DNA of 64,000 nucleotides from Streptomyces lydicus (GTDB lineage Bacteria; Actinomycetota; Actinomycetes; Streptomycetales; Streptomycetaceae): positions 7,936,001-8,000,000 of the forward strand of contig NZ_RDTE01000003.1 in assembly GCF_004125265.1 (NCBI RefSeq). The letters are read 5' to 3'. Position numbers and translations under genes: made by a program. Below are positions 33,787 through 42,805 of the stretch, one piece after another. The stretch's first letter is position 1; each line of letters starts with the position of its first letter. The notes below the pieces were generated by a model that saw nothing but the letters and a program-made list of their open reading frames with translations, was not told the DNA's origin and did not search any database.

Positions 33787-36700
33787 TCAGAGGGCGGGGA
33801 TGTTGTCGACCAAGGCTTCGGCGGCGTCGGGCTTTCCTGCCGGTGCCTCCAGAGCGCACTCGGCCCAGATGACCTTGCCGCCGGCCGTGTAACGGGTGCC
33901 CCAGGCCTGGGCGAGCTGGGCGACGAGGAACAGCCCCCGGCCGCCCTCGTCGGTGCCCGCCGCATGGCGCAGATGCGGGGCGGTGCTGCCGGCGTCGGAG
34001 ACCTCGCAGATCAGCGTGCGGTCGTGCAGCAGACGCACCTGGATGGGGGCGCTGCCGTAGCGGATGGCATTGGTGACCAGCTCGCTGAGCAGGAGCTCGG
34101 TGGCGAAGACGACCTCGTGCAGCCCCCATTCGGCCAGTTGCCGGGTCACGGCGGCGCGGACGCCGGAGACGAGCGCGGGGTCGGCCGCCACGTCCCAGGT
34201 GGCGATGCGCCGGGGGGCGAGGGCATGGGTGCGGGCGACGAGCAGCGCGATGTCATCGGCCGGGTGCCGGGGTGCCACGGCCCGGATGACCGCCTCACAG
34301 GTGTCCTCGGGCGGACGGTCCGGCTGCGCCAGGGCGCGGCGCAGCAGGTCGAGAGACGTATCGACGTCGCGGTCGCGGTCCCCGATCAGCCCGTCGGTGT
34401 AGAGGACGAGCCGGCTGCCTTCGGGAAGCGTGAACTCGGCGGTCTCGAAGGGCAGGCCGCCCAGGCCCAGCGGCGGGCCGGCCGGCAGGTCGGGGAAGGT
34501 GACGGTGCCGTCGGGGTGGACCAGCGCGGGCGGCGGGTGCCCGGACCGGGCCATCACGCACTGCCGCGTGGTGGGGTCGTAGATGACGTACAGACAGGTG
34601 GCACCGATGATGCCGGTGCTGTCGGCCGCGGGCCCCTCGGTCCCCTCCTCCCGGTCGAGGCGTCCCACGAGGTTGTCGAGATGGGTGAGGACTTCGTCCG
34701 GGGCGAGGTCGAGTTCGGCGAAGTTGCGCGCGGCGGTGCGCAGCCGGCCCATCGTGGCGGCGGCGTGCAGACCGTGGCCGACGACATCCCCGACGACGAG
34801 GGCCACCCGGGTGCTGGAGAGGGGGATGACATCGAACCAGTCGCCGCCGACGCCGGATTCGGCGGGCAGATAGCGGTACGCGACGTCGACGGCGTTCTGC
34901 TCGGGGAAGCTCCGCGGCAGCAGACTGTGCTGCAGGGCGAGGACCATGGTGTGCTCGCGGGTGAAACGCCGGGCGTTGTCGATGCAGATGGCGGCACGGG
35001 TGGCGAGTTCCTGGGCCAGCGAAAGGTCGTCGTCCCCGAACGGGGCGGGGTCCCGCGAGCGGTAGAAGCTTGCCGTGCCCAGGGCGATGCCGCGGGCGAG
35101 GAGGGGGACGGCGATCAGCGAGTGCACCTGATGGCCCAGGAGGCGCCGGGCGTGCGCGGGATCCTGGGCGATCCAGCCGCCGGCCGTCCTCAGGTCGGGT
35201 TCGAGGACGGGCTGCCGGTCGTCCAGACAACGGAGCTGGGGCGTGGAGGGGCGCAGGTCCACCCGCTCACCGGCGGGGTAGAAGGGGCAGTCGTCCCGGA
35301 TCCCGTGGACCACCGTGCGGTAGAGGCCGGTGCGGGGATCGGTCGGCTCCTCGCCGCGCAGCACCGCCTCGGGAAGGTCGATGGTGACGTAGTCGGCCAG
35401 GCGCGGGACGGCCATCTCGGCGAGCTCCCGGGCGGTACGGCTCACGTCCAGCGTGGTGCCGATGCGGGTACTGGCCTCGGACAGCAGCTCCAGGCGGCGC
35501 CGGGCCGCCACGGCGTACGTTCCCACCCCGGGCTCGCCGATCAGCACCAGCCCGCCGGCTGTGCCGGGGGAGGGAGGCTCGGCGAGCCCCTCGGCGTGCC
35601 GGTCGGAGGGACTTTCCGGGGGACTGTCCAAGGGGCGGCCGGAGGGACGTTCCGCGGTACGGGGCGCGCCCGATGGGCCCTCCGGGGCCCCCGCCCGGTC
35701 CCCTCCGCTGCCGGAAAGGTGCCCGTACCGCGGGACGCCGGGGGCGAGAACCTGCTCGGGCGCCGGGCCGGGGGCGGCGGCGGTGCTGACGACGGCGAGG
35801 TGCTGATGCGGCGCGGGAAGGACCGCCTCGATGACCACGCCCTCCACGCCGGAGGGACTGTTCACCGGCCGGCTCAGCAAGGTGATCCGCCGTCCGCCGG
35901 GCAGCGCGACCTCGACGGCGGCTCGCTGCGCCGAGGAGATCAGCTCGGTGGCCCGCTCCTTGAGCATCATCTGGTCACGCCAGTCCAGCCCACTCTCGGC
36001 GAGCCCGCTCTGGGCCGGCCCGGTTGCGGCCGGCGGGCTCTCGGCAGGCCCGCCCGGCCGCCCGTTGCCCGTCGCCTCACCGGCCGGTGCGTGGCTCCTG
36101 GCGTCCAGGTACGCCTGCAGCAAGGCGCGCTCCCGGGCCGAGCTCTGCTCCAGCAGCCGCCGTTCGATGGCCCCGGCCGCCCTGATGATCACGTCGTTGA
36201 GCGCCACCTCCGCATCGGCGGGCGGAAAGCCCAGGCACAGGATGCCTTCGATGCGTCCGCTGAGCGGGTCCCGGACGGGAATGGCCGTACACGCATTGGC
36301 CTGGGAGCGTTCGGCGAAGTGCTCGGCGCCGTAGACGTTGATCAGCTGCCGTTCCGCGAGGGCCAGACCGATGCCGTTGGTTCCCGCGAACTCCTCGGCG
36401 AACACGAAACCCGGGACGCTCTGGATCGCGGCCAGATGCCTGACCAGTGAGGCGTCACCGAAACGCCGCAGCAGTACGGCCCCACGGCCGTCGGCGAGGG
36501 ACACATTCATGTTTCTGCCCGCGAACCTGGACTGCAGACGGTCCATTACGGGGGTGGCGGCGCGGACGAGCCGGCCGTCCAGATCGAGGTCCTGACGGAA
36601 CGGAAGCTCGCACTCCTCCGGCGCCAGCCCCAGCGACCGGGAACGCTGCCACGAATTCAGGATCGGGCTTCGCACGGTCCCCTCGACCGCCCCACCGCGA

Positions 36701-36825
36701 AGAAACTGCTCACGGGCGCGCGCGGGCCCGATGCCCGCTCCCACGAGCCCCATCCCGACCACTTCCCACATCGGTAGGTGCCGCTGTGGCCGCCCGGGAA
36801 TGGGCAGCCGCACCATCCCGTCCAA
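33787..36825 (-). CDS. SpoIIE-type PP2C phosphatase with GAF sensors and an HATPase domain
   Basis: A roughly 1012-residue multidomain signalling protein. Residues about 50-230 resemble the AcoR-type GAF region (SPILNSWQRSRSLGLAP, FAGTNGIGLALAERQLINVYGAEHF). A second GAF covers about 440-600. The SpoIIE phosphatase core follows with GGDWFDV, VALVVGDVVGHGLHAA, RLVLYTDGLIGDR and PADDIALLVAR, all metal-site Asp present. The C-terminus is an anti-sigma-type HATPase (FATELLLSELVTNAIRYG, DEGGRGLFLVAQLAQAWG). It should dephosphorylate an anti-anti-sigma factor and also act as its kinase. No such partner gene is nearby. Start (TTG 36825 or ATG 36816) is uncertain. Confidence 0.88.
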   Translation of the reverse strand: MDGMVRLPIPGRPQRHLPMWEVVGMGLVGAGIGPARAREQFLRGGAVEGTVRSPILNSWQRSRSLGLAPEECELPFRQDLDLDGRLVRAATPVMDRLQSRFAGRNMNVSLADGRGAVLLRRFGDASLVRHLAAIQSVPGFVFAEEFAGTNGIGLALAERQLINVYGAEHFAERSQANACTAIPVRDPLSGRIEGILCLGFPPADAEVALNDVIIRAAGAIERRLLEQSSARERALLQAYLDARSHAPAGEATGNGRPGGPAESPPAATGPAQSGLAESGLDWRDQMMLKERATELISSAQRAAVEVALPGGRRITLLSRPVNSPSGVEGVVIEAVLPAPHQHLAVVSTAAAPGPAPEQVLAPGVPRYGHLSGSGGDRAGAPEGPSGAPRTAERPSGRPLDSPPESPSDRHAEGLAEPPSPGTAGGLVLIGEPGVGTYAVAARRRLELLSEASTRIGTTLDVSRTARELAEMAVPRLADYVTIDLPEAVLRGEEPTDPRTGLYRTVVHGIRDDCPFYPAGERVDLRPSTPQLRCLDDRQPVLEPDLRTAGGWIAQDPAHARRLLGHQVHSLIAVPLLARGIALGTASFYRSRDPAPFGDDDLSLAQELATRAAICIDNARRFTREHTMVLALQHSLLPRSFPEQNAVDVAYRYLPAESGVGGDWFDVIPLSSTRVALVVGDVVGHGLHAAATMGRLRTAARNFAELDLAPDEVLTHLDNLVGRLDREEGTEGPAADSTGIIGATCLYVIYDPTTRQCVMARSGHPPPALVHPDGTVTFPDLPAGPPLGLGGLPFETAEFTLPEGSRLVLYTDGLIGDRDRDVDTSLDLLRRALAQPDRPPEDTCEAVIRAVAPRHPADDIALLVARTHALAPRRIATWDVAADPALVSGVRAAVTRQLAEWGLHEVVFATELLLSELVTNAIRYGSAPIQVRLLHDRTLICEVSDAGSTAPHLRHAAGTDEGGRGLFLVAQLAQAWGTRYTAGGKVIWAECALEAPAGKPDAAEALVDNIPAL

Positions 36826-36832
36826 TTGTAGA

Positions 36833-36846
36833 TCTCTGCGCAGAGA
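36833..36846. promoter_or_regulatory. 14-bp perfect palindrome before the SpoIIE gene
   Basis: TCTCTGCGCAGAGA lies just upstream of the candidate start codons of the phosphatase gene. It could be a regulator site; because it is so close to the start, it could also act on translation. Confidence 0.35.
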
Positions 36847-36942
36847 GCGGTACCGATCGTGGACGGGGAAGCCGCAACCGGCAGCTCCCGGCCGTCACAC
36901 ATGGTCACGGCCGGGAATGCCGCCACGGGACCGCGACCGGGC

Positions 36943-37036
36943 CACAGGACCGCGGGCGGACGACAGGACCCGCGCCCGTGCCCCAGGACCGCGCCCGTGC
37001 CCCAGGACCGCGCCCGCGTCACAGGACCGCGACCGG
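36943..37036. repeat. ~19-bp tandem repeat (CAGGACCGCGCCCGTGCCC)
   Basis: Five imperfect units of a CAGGACC-rich motif run across the intergenic DNA and overlap the last codons of the cyclase gene at 37019. The units vary most at the edges. No function is evident. Confidence 0.7.
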
Positions 37037-37987
37037 ATTGACGGGCGAGCCGGTGCCACCCGGGATGTCCAGCGGGGCCACCACGAGGAGGAACGCATAA
37101 CGGCCCGCCCCCGCGGCGGCGGACGAGAGCGCTTCGAGGTCGAGGTTGTCCAGGAGCGGCACCCCCATCGCGGCGAGGGCGAGCGCATGGACCGGAGAAT
37201 GCACGCCGTCGACCGGTGAGGGCCGTACATCGCTGTCGCCGTCGCCACCGAGCAGCGCGATACCCCGCTCGGCCAGCAGCGGCATGGCATCCACATGGAA
37301 GCCCGCGCTCGCCGCGCCGGGGTCCCAGACGCCCAGTTCCCGGCGCCGGCGGACGCTGCCGGACCGCAGCAGCACCGCATCGCCCTCGCCGATGGTCACG
37401 TCGAGTGCCCGCTCCGCTGCCACGATGTCCGCGGCGTGCACGGCCCGCCCGGGTTCCAGCCATGCGCATCCCAGCACGGTGGGCAGGTCGAGCAGCACGC
37501 CCCTGGTCACGAGGGGGCCCAGCGCCGATACGGCACCGAAGCGGGCCCCTCCGGCATCGATCCACTCGTGCGCGGCGCGGCCGTCGTAGAGCTGCCCCCG
37601 GTAGGCGACGTGGGACAGCGCGTCCAGATGGCTGACCGCCTTGCCGTGGTAGTCGACGGCGAGGAAGTCCTTGTGCGTGGAGGGTTCCGGGGGCTCGACG
37701 TCACCGAGGTCGGTCATGTGGTGCAGGGCGGGTCTGCTGTTGTCCGGTCCGGGGACCGTGTTCCAGGGACGCCCCAGAGGGACGGTGGTGCCGGACCGGA
37801 CCAGCGCGGTGGCCCGCCGTACGTGGTCCGGGGCCACCCGGTTCCAGGCGCCACGGTCGGCGCGGGGCCAGCGGCCCCAGGTGCGCACCGTCTCGAAGAC
37901 CGCGTCGAACTCCTGGCGGGAGACGGCGGGCCCGTTGCCCGTTCCTGCCGGCGGGGGAGCCGGTGACTCGCTGGGGTTGCCGTTCAT
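37019..37987 (-). CDS. Cyclase family metal-dependent hydrolase
   Basis: A 322-residue protein with the cyclase/kynurenine formamidase signature HLDALSH (metal ligands His and Asp) within KDFLAVDYHGKAVSHLDALSHVAYRG. The later GDAVLLRSGS and GGDGDSDVRPSPVDGVHSPVHALALAAMGVPLLDNLDLE are also family typical. Such enzymes hydrolyse amide or lactone bonds using Zn or Mn; the substrate is unknown. ATG 37987 gives MNGNPSESPAPP, a flexible leader before the domain. It follows asnB on the same strand with a 124-bp gap. The 3' end is made of the CAGGACC repeat, which codes its last residues. Confidence 0.85.
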   Translation of the reverse strand: MNGNPSESPAPPPAGTGNGPAVSRQEFDAVFETVRTWGRWPRADRGAWNRVAPDHVRRATALVRSGTTVPLGRPWNTVPGPDNSRPALHHMTDLGDVEPPEPSTHKDFLAVDYHGKAVSHLDALSHVAYRGQLYDGRAAHEWIDAGGARFGAVSALGPLVTRGVLLDLPTVLGCAWLEPGRAVHAADIVAAERALDVTIGEGDAVLLRSGSVRRRRELGVWDPGAASAGFHVDAMPLLAERGIALLGGDGDSDVRPSPVDGVHSPVHALALAAMGVPLLDNLDLEALSSAAAGAGRYAFLLVVAPLDIPGGTGSPVNPVAVL

Positions 37988-38111
37988 CTGCGCAGCGCTC
38001 CATGGGGGACGGGACACCCTGCTTCCGGGCGTCGTCACCGTGTCCGGTCGGCTGAAGTATGGCTCGGCGTCGCCCGTGGGCGACGACGCCACCAGGGCCG
38101 CCCGCCCCCGG

Positions 38112-39956
38112 TCAAGAGACCGTCACCGTGGGGGAGTACATGTCCCACCACAGGGCCAGATCCAGGGTCCGTTCGAGGCCGCTCCGGGACGCCTGGGTGA
38201 TCCGCGGCGCATCGTGGTGCGCCGCACGCTCCAGCCAGGCGCGGTCGACGAGTCCGAAGACGGGGTGCGAGGGGCGGGACAGCAGGTCCTTGGCGTGCTG
38301 CTGGAGGGCGACCGCGTACTGCGGGTCCTGCGTGGAGGGGTAGGGGCTCTTCACTCGGTCGTACACCGACTGCGGCAGCAGATCCGCCGTGGCCTCGCGC
38401 AGCAGGCTCTTCTCCCGGCCGTCGAAGGACTTCAGCGACCACGGTGCGTTGTAGACGTACTCGACCAGCCGGTGGTCGCAGAACGGCACCCGCACCTCCA
38501 GCCCGACCGCCATGCTCGCGCGGTCCTTGCGGTCGAGCAGGATCCGTACGAAGCGCGTCAGGTACAGATAGCAGATCGTGCGCATCCGGAACTCGAAGTC
38601 GCTCTCCCCGTCGAGTCGTTCCACGCCCTTGACGGCACAGCGGTAGCCGTCCTGGACGTAGGACCCGAGATCGAGGGCTTTGGTGACGGCGGGGGTGAGG
38701 ATGTTGCCGTCGCTGCCGAAGCGCTCGGCGACGCGGACGAGCCAGGGGAAGGTGCGGGCCCTGCGGGCCTCCGCGTCGAAGAACTGCTGGTAGCCGCCGA
38801 AGACCTCGTCGGCCGACTCCCCGGACAGGGCGACCGTCGAATGCTGCCGGATCGCCTTGAACAGCAGGTAGAGCGAGGCGTCCATATCGCCGAAGCCCAT
38901 CGGGAGGTCCCGCGCGCCGATGACCTTTGCGCGGACACCGAGGTCGGCCAGGTGGGCCGAGTCCAGCACGATGTCCTGGTGGTCGGTGCCGGCGCGGCGG
39001 GCCACGTCGTGCACAAAGGGTGTGTCGGGGGTGGCGCGCAGCTCGTCGGCCACGAAGTGCTCGGTCCGGCCGGCGAAGTCGACGGCGAAGCTCCGTACCC
39101 TCGCGCCGGCCTCGCCCAGCTGACGGGCCGCCAGTGCGGTCATCGCCGAGGAGTCCAGGCCGCCGGACAGCAGGGTGCAGCGCGGCACATCGGCGACGAG
39201 CTGACGCCGGACGATGTCGTCGAGCAGTCCACGGACACGGGCGATCGAGGTGTCCTGGTCGTCCTGGTGGGCATGGGTCCGCAGCGACCAGTAGACGTGC
39301 CGGTGCGGCCCGTCGCGGTCCACGGTGACCACCGTGCCGGGCTCCACCTCGTGCATGCCCTCCCAGATGGCGTGGCCGGGCGTCTTGACGAAGGCGAAGA
39401 GCTCGCGGAGACCGTCGGGGCCGACCTTCCGCGCGGCGAGCGGATGGGCGAGGATCGCCTTGGGTTCGGAGCCGAACAGCACGCCGTCAGGGGTGGGGTA
39501 GTAGTACAACGGCTTGATGCCCATCCGGTCGCGGACCAGGACGAGCCGCCGGCGCCGCTCGTCCCAGACCGCGAAGGCGAACATCCCGTTGAGCCGTTCG
39601 GCTACCGCCTCCCCCCATTCGAGGTAGCCGCGCAGGACGGCCTCGGTGTCGGAAGCGGTCGTGAAACGGTGCCCCCTGGAGGCGAGTTCGTCGCGCAGTT
39701 CGCCGAAGTTGTAGGTCTCGCCGGAGTACACGAGGGCGACCGGGCTCCCGTCCGCCCGGTCGGCGGTCATCGGCTGACGTCCACCGGGCAGATCGATGAT
39801 GGCGAGCCGGCGGTGCCCGAGGGCGACGGGCCCCCGCACCCAGGTGCCACGGTCGTCGGGCCCGCGGCAGGACATCGTCTCGGTCATCGCGTCCACGGTT
39901 TCCCGCTCGGAGCGCAGATCACGGTCGAAGGAAACCCAGCCGGTGATGCCACACAT
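38112..39956 (-). CDS. asnB: Asparagine synthetase (glutamine-hydrolysing)
   Basis: A 614-residue two-domain amidotransferase. ATG 39956 gives MCGITGWVSFDRD, with the catalytic Cys2 of the N-terminal glutaminase exposed once Met is removed, and GGGAGGAC upstream. Glutaminase landmarks are MSCRGPDDRGTW and LGHRRLAIIDLPGGRQPM, with SPVALVYSGETYNF. The C-terminal synthetase has the PP-loop SGGLDSSAM, then GESADEVFGGYQQFF and VGLEVRVPFCDHRLVEYVY. It converts Asp, Gln and ATP to Asn and Glu; stand-alone copies can also amidate specialised metabolites, and the neighbouring cyclase-family gene makes that worth keeping in mind. Confidence 0.93.
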   Translation of the reverse strand: MCGITGWVSFDRDLRSERETVDAMTETMSCRGPDDRGTWVRGPVALGHRRLAIIDLPGGRQPMTADRADGSPVALVYSGETYNFGELRDELASRGHRFTTASDTEAVLRGYLEWGEAVAERLNGMFAFAVWDERRRRLVLVRDRMGIKPLYYYPTPDGVLFGSEPKAILAHPLAARKVGPDGLRELFAFVKTPGHAIWEGMHEVEPGTVVTVDRDGPHRHVYWSLRTHAHQDDQDTSIARVRGLLDDIVRRQLVADVPRCTLLSGGLDSSAMTALAARQLGEAGARVRSFAVDFAGRTEHFVADELRATPDTPFVHDVARRAGTDHQDIVLDSAHLADLGVRAKVIGARDLPMGFGDMDASLYLLFKAIRQHSTVALSGESADEVFGGYQQFFDAEARRARTFPWLVRVAERFGSDGNILTPAVTKALDLGSYVQDGYRCAVKGVERLDGESDFEFRMRTICYLYLTRFVRILLDRKDRASMAVGLEVRVPFCDHRLVEYVYNAPWSLKSFDGREKSLLREATADLLPQSVYDRVKSPYPSTQDPQYAVALQQHAKDLLSRPSHPVFGLVDRAWLERAAHHDAPRITQASRSGLERTLDLALWWDMYSPTVTVS

Positions 39957-40117
39957 GCCATGTCCTCCCGATCCGACCCGCACGCCGCCGGACGGCACGG
40001 GCGGGAGCGCCGAGGCCCGGTTGCCCGGCCAGGCGGTCTCGCGGCGAGTCAGTTGTATCGAGCACCTATGCCACGAGCGTGGTCCCCGGCCGCCGCTCCG
40101 TCAACCGGGCCGGCACG

Positions 40118-42205
40118 CTACTCCCCGGCGGTGAAGGGCCGCGTACGGGCAATGAGCAGGGCGACGTCGTCCGGGTCGTCGGGCCGCCGGAGGTCGCTGA
40201 GGAGCCGGTCGCAGGTCTCTTCCAGGGACCGGCCGGGTGCGTCGAGCAGGCAGAGCAGGGTGTCGAGGCGTTCGTCGATGGGGTGATGGCGGGTTTCGAC
40301 CAACCCGTCGGTGTACAGCACGAGTTGGTCGCCGGGGCCGAGCCGGAAGGTGGTGGTCGCGAAGGGGACGCCGCCGACGCCGAGCGGGGTGCCGGTGGGC
40401 AGGTCGAGGAGTTCGGGGCGCTTGCCGCTGCGGACGAGGACGGGCGGCAGATGGCCGGCGGTGGCGATATGGCATTCGGCGCGATGCGGATCGTGCACGG
40501 CGTAGACGCAGGTGGCGATGTAGTGCTCCAGCCCTGAGGTGATCTTGTCGAGGTGCTGGAGGACCTGGGCGGGGTCGAGATCGAGGTCGGCGAAGGCGCT
40601 GGTGGCGGTGCGCAGGCGGCCCATGGTGGCGGCGGCGTCGATACCGCTGCCCATGACGTCACCCACGACCAGTGCGGTCTTGTCCCCTTCGAGCGGAAGG
40701 ACGTCGTACCAGTCGCCGCCGATCTCATAGGTGGCCTGTGCGGGCCGGTACCGGGAGGCGATCTGCAGACCGGGGAGGTGGGGCGGATGGTCGGGGAGCA
40801 GGCTGCGCTGCAGGGTCTCGGCGGCGTTGCGCATTTTCTGGTGCGCCCGTGCGTTGTCGATGCAGACGGCGGCGCGGGAGGCCAGTTCGACGGCGAGCGC
40901 GAGGTCGTCCTCGTCGAAGGGCAGCGGATTACGGGCGCGGGTGAGCCCCAGGCAGCCGAGGATCTGGCCGCGGGCGGTGAGCGGTGCCAGCAGGTAGGAG
41001 TGCACCCCGGCGCGGGCCAGCAACGTGGCGGCGTGGCCGTCGCGGGCGATCCGCGCCAGGTCGGCGTCGTCCGCGTGGGAGACCAGGATCGGGCGGCCGG
41101 TGCGTACGCACTGCGTGGCCAGGCGGTCGGTCTCATAGGCGGCGGTCTGGCCGGGAGGGTCGGCGGCCTGGAGGGCTTCGGTGGGATAGGCGCCCTTCAC
41201 GGCGAGGGCGCGGAAGACCGCGGGGCCCTCGTCACGGGCCGGACGGTGCTCGCCCAGGATGGAGTCGAGCACATCGACGGTGACCACGTCGGCGAGTTCG
41301 GGAACGGTGACCTCGGCCAGCTCCCGCGCGGTCTGTCCCACCTCCAAGGTGGTGCCGATACGGGCCGAGCCGTCCGCGATCAGGGCCAGCCGCCGCCGGG
41401 CCTCGCTGGCCTCCAGGGCGGACTCATACCGGTCGGTGACGTCCACCACCAGGTCGGCCACCCCGAGAACCCGCCCTTGGGGGTCCTCCAGCCGGTACAA
41501 CGAGATGGACCAGGCGCGCTGCTGGTCCGGGTCGGAGGGGCTGCGGCCGACGACGGTGGCCTGGTCGACCATGGGAGCGCCCGTTTCGAGTACCTGCCGC
41601 ATCGCGGTCTCGGGCACCTCGAACTTCGCGGCGGTCATGATCTCGCGGTAGCGCCGGCCGAGATGATCTTTCGCGGGAATGCCGTGCATCCGTTCCAGCG
41701 CGGGGTTGACGGCCACATAGCGCAGCTCGGTGTCGAGAATCGCCAGCCCGATGGGGGACTGGGAGATCAGCCGGGTGGACAGGGCGACATCCCGCTCCAC
41801 CTCGCGGAGCGTCGGTGAGTCGGTGGCGAGCCCGAGGGCGTAGAAATCGCCGTGGTCGTCCGTCAGCCGCATATTGCGCAGTTCCACCAGCCGCCCGGCG
41901 CCGTCCTTGTGGCGGACCGGGAAGGTGCCGCCCCAGCTCCGGCCGGTCTCCATGACCTCGGCGAACTTCTCGATCACCAGATCCCGGTGCTCCTCGTGGA
42001 TGAGCAGCGGCGCCGCGAACTGCCCGAGCGCTTCCTCGGCCGAGTAGCCGTACAGATCCGCGGCCTGCGGGCTCCACAGCACGATCCGCCCCTCGGCATC
42101 CACCAGCACCGCGGCGACGGCGAGGAGGTCCATCAGCCCGCTCGGCTGCGACGACTTGCCCACCGGCCCACCGGCGCCGGCCGGCCACGCCTCGTCTGCG
42201 CTCAC
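40118..42205 (-). CDS. SpoIIE-type PP2C phosphatase with PAS and GAF sensors
   Basis: A 695-residue protein. GTG 42205 has AAGGAGTGCCGGG upstream. Two PAS domains come first (LVDAEGRIVLWSPQAADLYG to NMRLTDDHGDFYALGLATDS; IAILDTELRYVAVNPALERMHG-type to YRLEDPQGRVLGVADLVVDV). A GAF follows (ARIGTTLEVGQTARELAEV to VELASRAAVCIDNARAHQ), then a C-terminal SpoIIE domain (GGDWYDVLPLEGDKTALVVG, DVMGSGIDAA, QLVLYTDGLVETR, PDDVALLIAR). It lacks the HATPase domain of the phosphatase at 33787. It probably controls an alternative sigma factor in response to redox or small-molecule signals; no cognate partner lies nearby. Confidence 0.9.
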   Translation of the reverse strand: MSADEAWPAGAGGPVGKSSQPSGLMDLLAVAAVLVDAEGRIVLWSPQAADLYGYSAEEALGQFAAPLLIHEEHRDLVIEKFAEVMETGRSWGGTFPVRHKDGAGRLVELRNMRLTDDHGDFYALGLATDSPTLREVERDVALSTRLISQSPIGLAILDTELRYVAVNPALERMHGIPAKDHLGRRYREIMTAAKFEVPETAMRQVLETGAPMVDQATVVGRSPSDPDQQRAWSISLYRLEDPQGRVLGVADLVVDVTDRYESALEASEARRRLALIADGSARIGTTLEVGQTARELAEVTVPELADVVTVDVLDSILGEHRPARDEGPAVFRALAVKGAYPTEALQAADPPGQTAAYETDRLATQCVRTGRPILVSHADDADLARIARDGHAATLLARAGVHSYLLAPLTARGQILGCLGLTRARNPLPFDEDDLALAVELASRAAVCIDNARAHQKMRNAAETLQRSLLPDHPPHLPGLQIASRYRPAQATYEIGGDWYDVLPLEGDKTALVVGDVMGSGIDAAATMGRLRTATSAFADLDLDPAQVLQHLDKITSGLEHYIATCVYAVHDPHRAECHIATAGHLPPVLVRSGKRPELLDLPTGTPLGVGGVPFATTTFRLGPGDQLVLYTDGLVETRHHPIDERLDTLLCLLDAPGRSLEETCDRLLSDLRRPDDPDDVALLIARTRPFTAGE

Positions 42206-42532
42206 CCCGGCACTCCTTCCGTCTGCCGGACCACGTGGGGTGTGCCCACACCCCGATCCGCGGCCTGACCTGCCCACGTGCCACTGTGGCCTGCCCCTGG
42301 CAGGTGAGTGCTGTGGCTTCCATCGTCCCCCCGGATCGTCCGCCCGCACACTCGTCGGCACACTCGTCGCCGCTGTGCCCACGCGCCCCGAGGGTCCTTA
42401 CGCGCCCCGCGCGGCCCACGCCCCGAACAGCCCATGCCGCTCACGTCCCCGGGAAATCCATGCGGAAGGCAAACGGCGGCCGAGCTACCCCGATCCACCT
42501 TTATTCCCGCTTTATTCCCGCATGGTCAAAAC

Positions 42533-42547
42533 TTGCCGGCCCGGCAA
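42533..42547. promoter_or_regulatory. 15-bp palindrome TTGCCGG-C-CCGGCAA
   Basis: The same 7+1+7 palindrome as at 4645-4659, here 48 bp upstream of the DUF6131 gene in a 389-bp intergenic region. A repeated TTTATTCCCGC (two copies) at about 42500-42520 precedes it. It is likely a shared operator. The rest of this intergenic DNA shows no gene. Confidence 0.5.
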
Positions 42548-42594
42548 CCGAGGGTCAAAGTGAAAGCCACACCCATACGAGATCGGAGCACACC

Positions 42595-42750
42595 GTGGTC
42601 GTTCTCGGAGTCATTCTGCTCGTCGTCGGATTTGTGACCGGCATTTCCATCCTGTGGACCATCGGGGTCATTCTTGCGGTTATCGGCGCGATTCTGTGGC
42701 TCCTCGGCGCGATGGGGCACGCGGTCGCCGGCCGAAAGCACTACTGGTAG
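42595..42750 (+). CDS. DUF6131 family small membrane protein
   Basis: A 51-residue protein almost entirely made of two hydrophobic helices (VVLGVILLVVGFVTGISILW and IGVILAVIGAILWLLGAMG) with a short basic tail GRKHYW. GTG 42595 follows GGAG. This matches the DUF6131 pattern common in Streptomyces, whose function is unknown; such small proteins are often envelope-stress components. It is too short for usual ORF cut-offs but has good codon bias and the shared palindrome upstream, which supports it. Confidence 0.78.
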   Translation: MVVLGVILLVVGFVTGISILWTIGVILAVIGAILWLLGAMGHAVAGRKHYW

Positions 42751-42805
42751 CGCGACCGCGGTGACCGCGGTAGGGGCAGCGGCACCGTCCGTGCTCCGAA
42801 GTCCG

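Noticed and set aside
33448..36450. A 1000-codon plus-strand frame over the SpoIIE gene
   Set aside because: It lies opposite a clear multidomain phosphatase; composition is low-complexity and without motifs.
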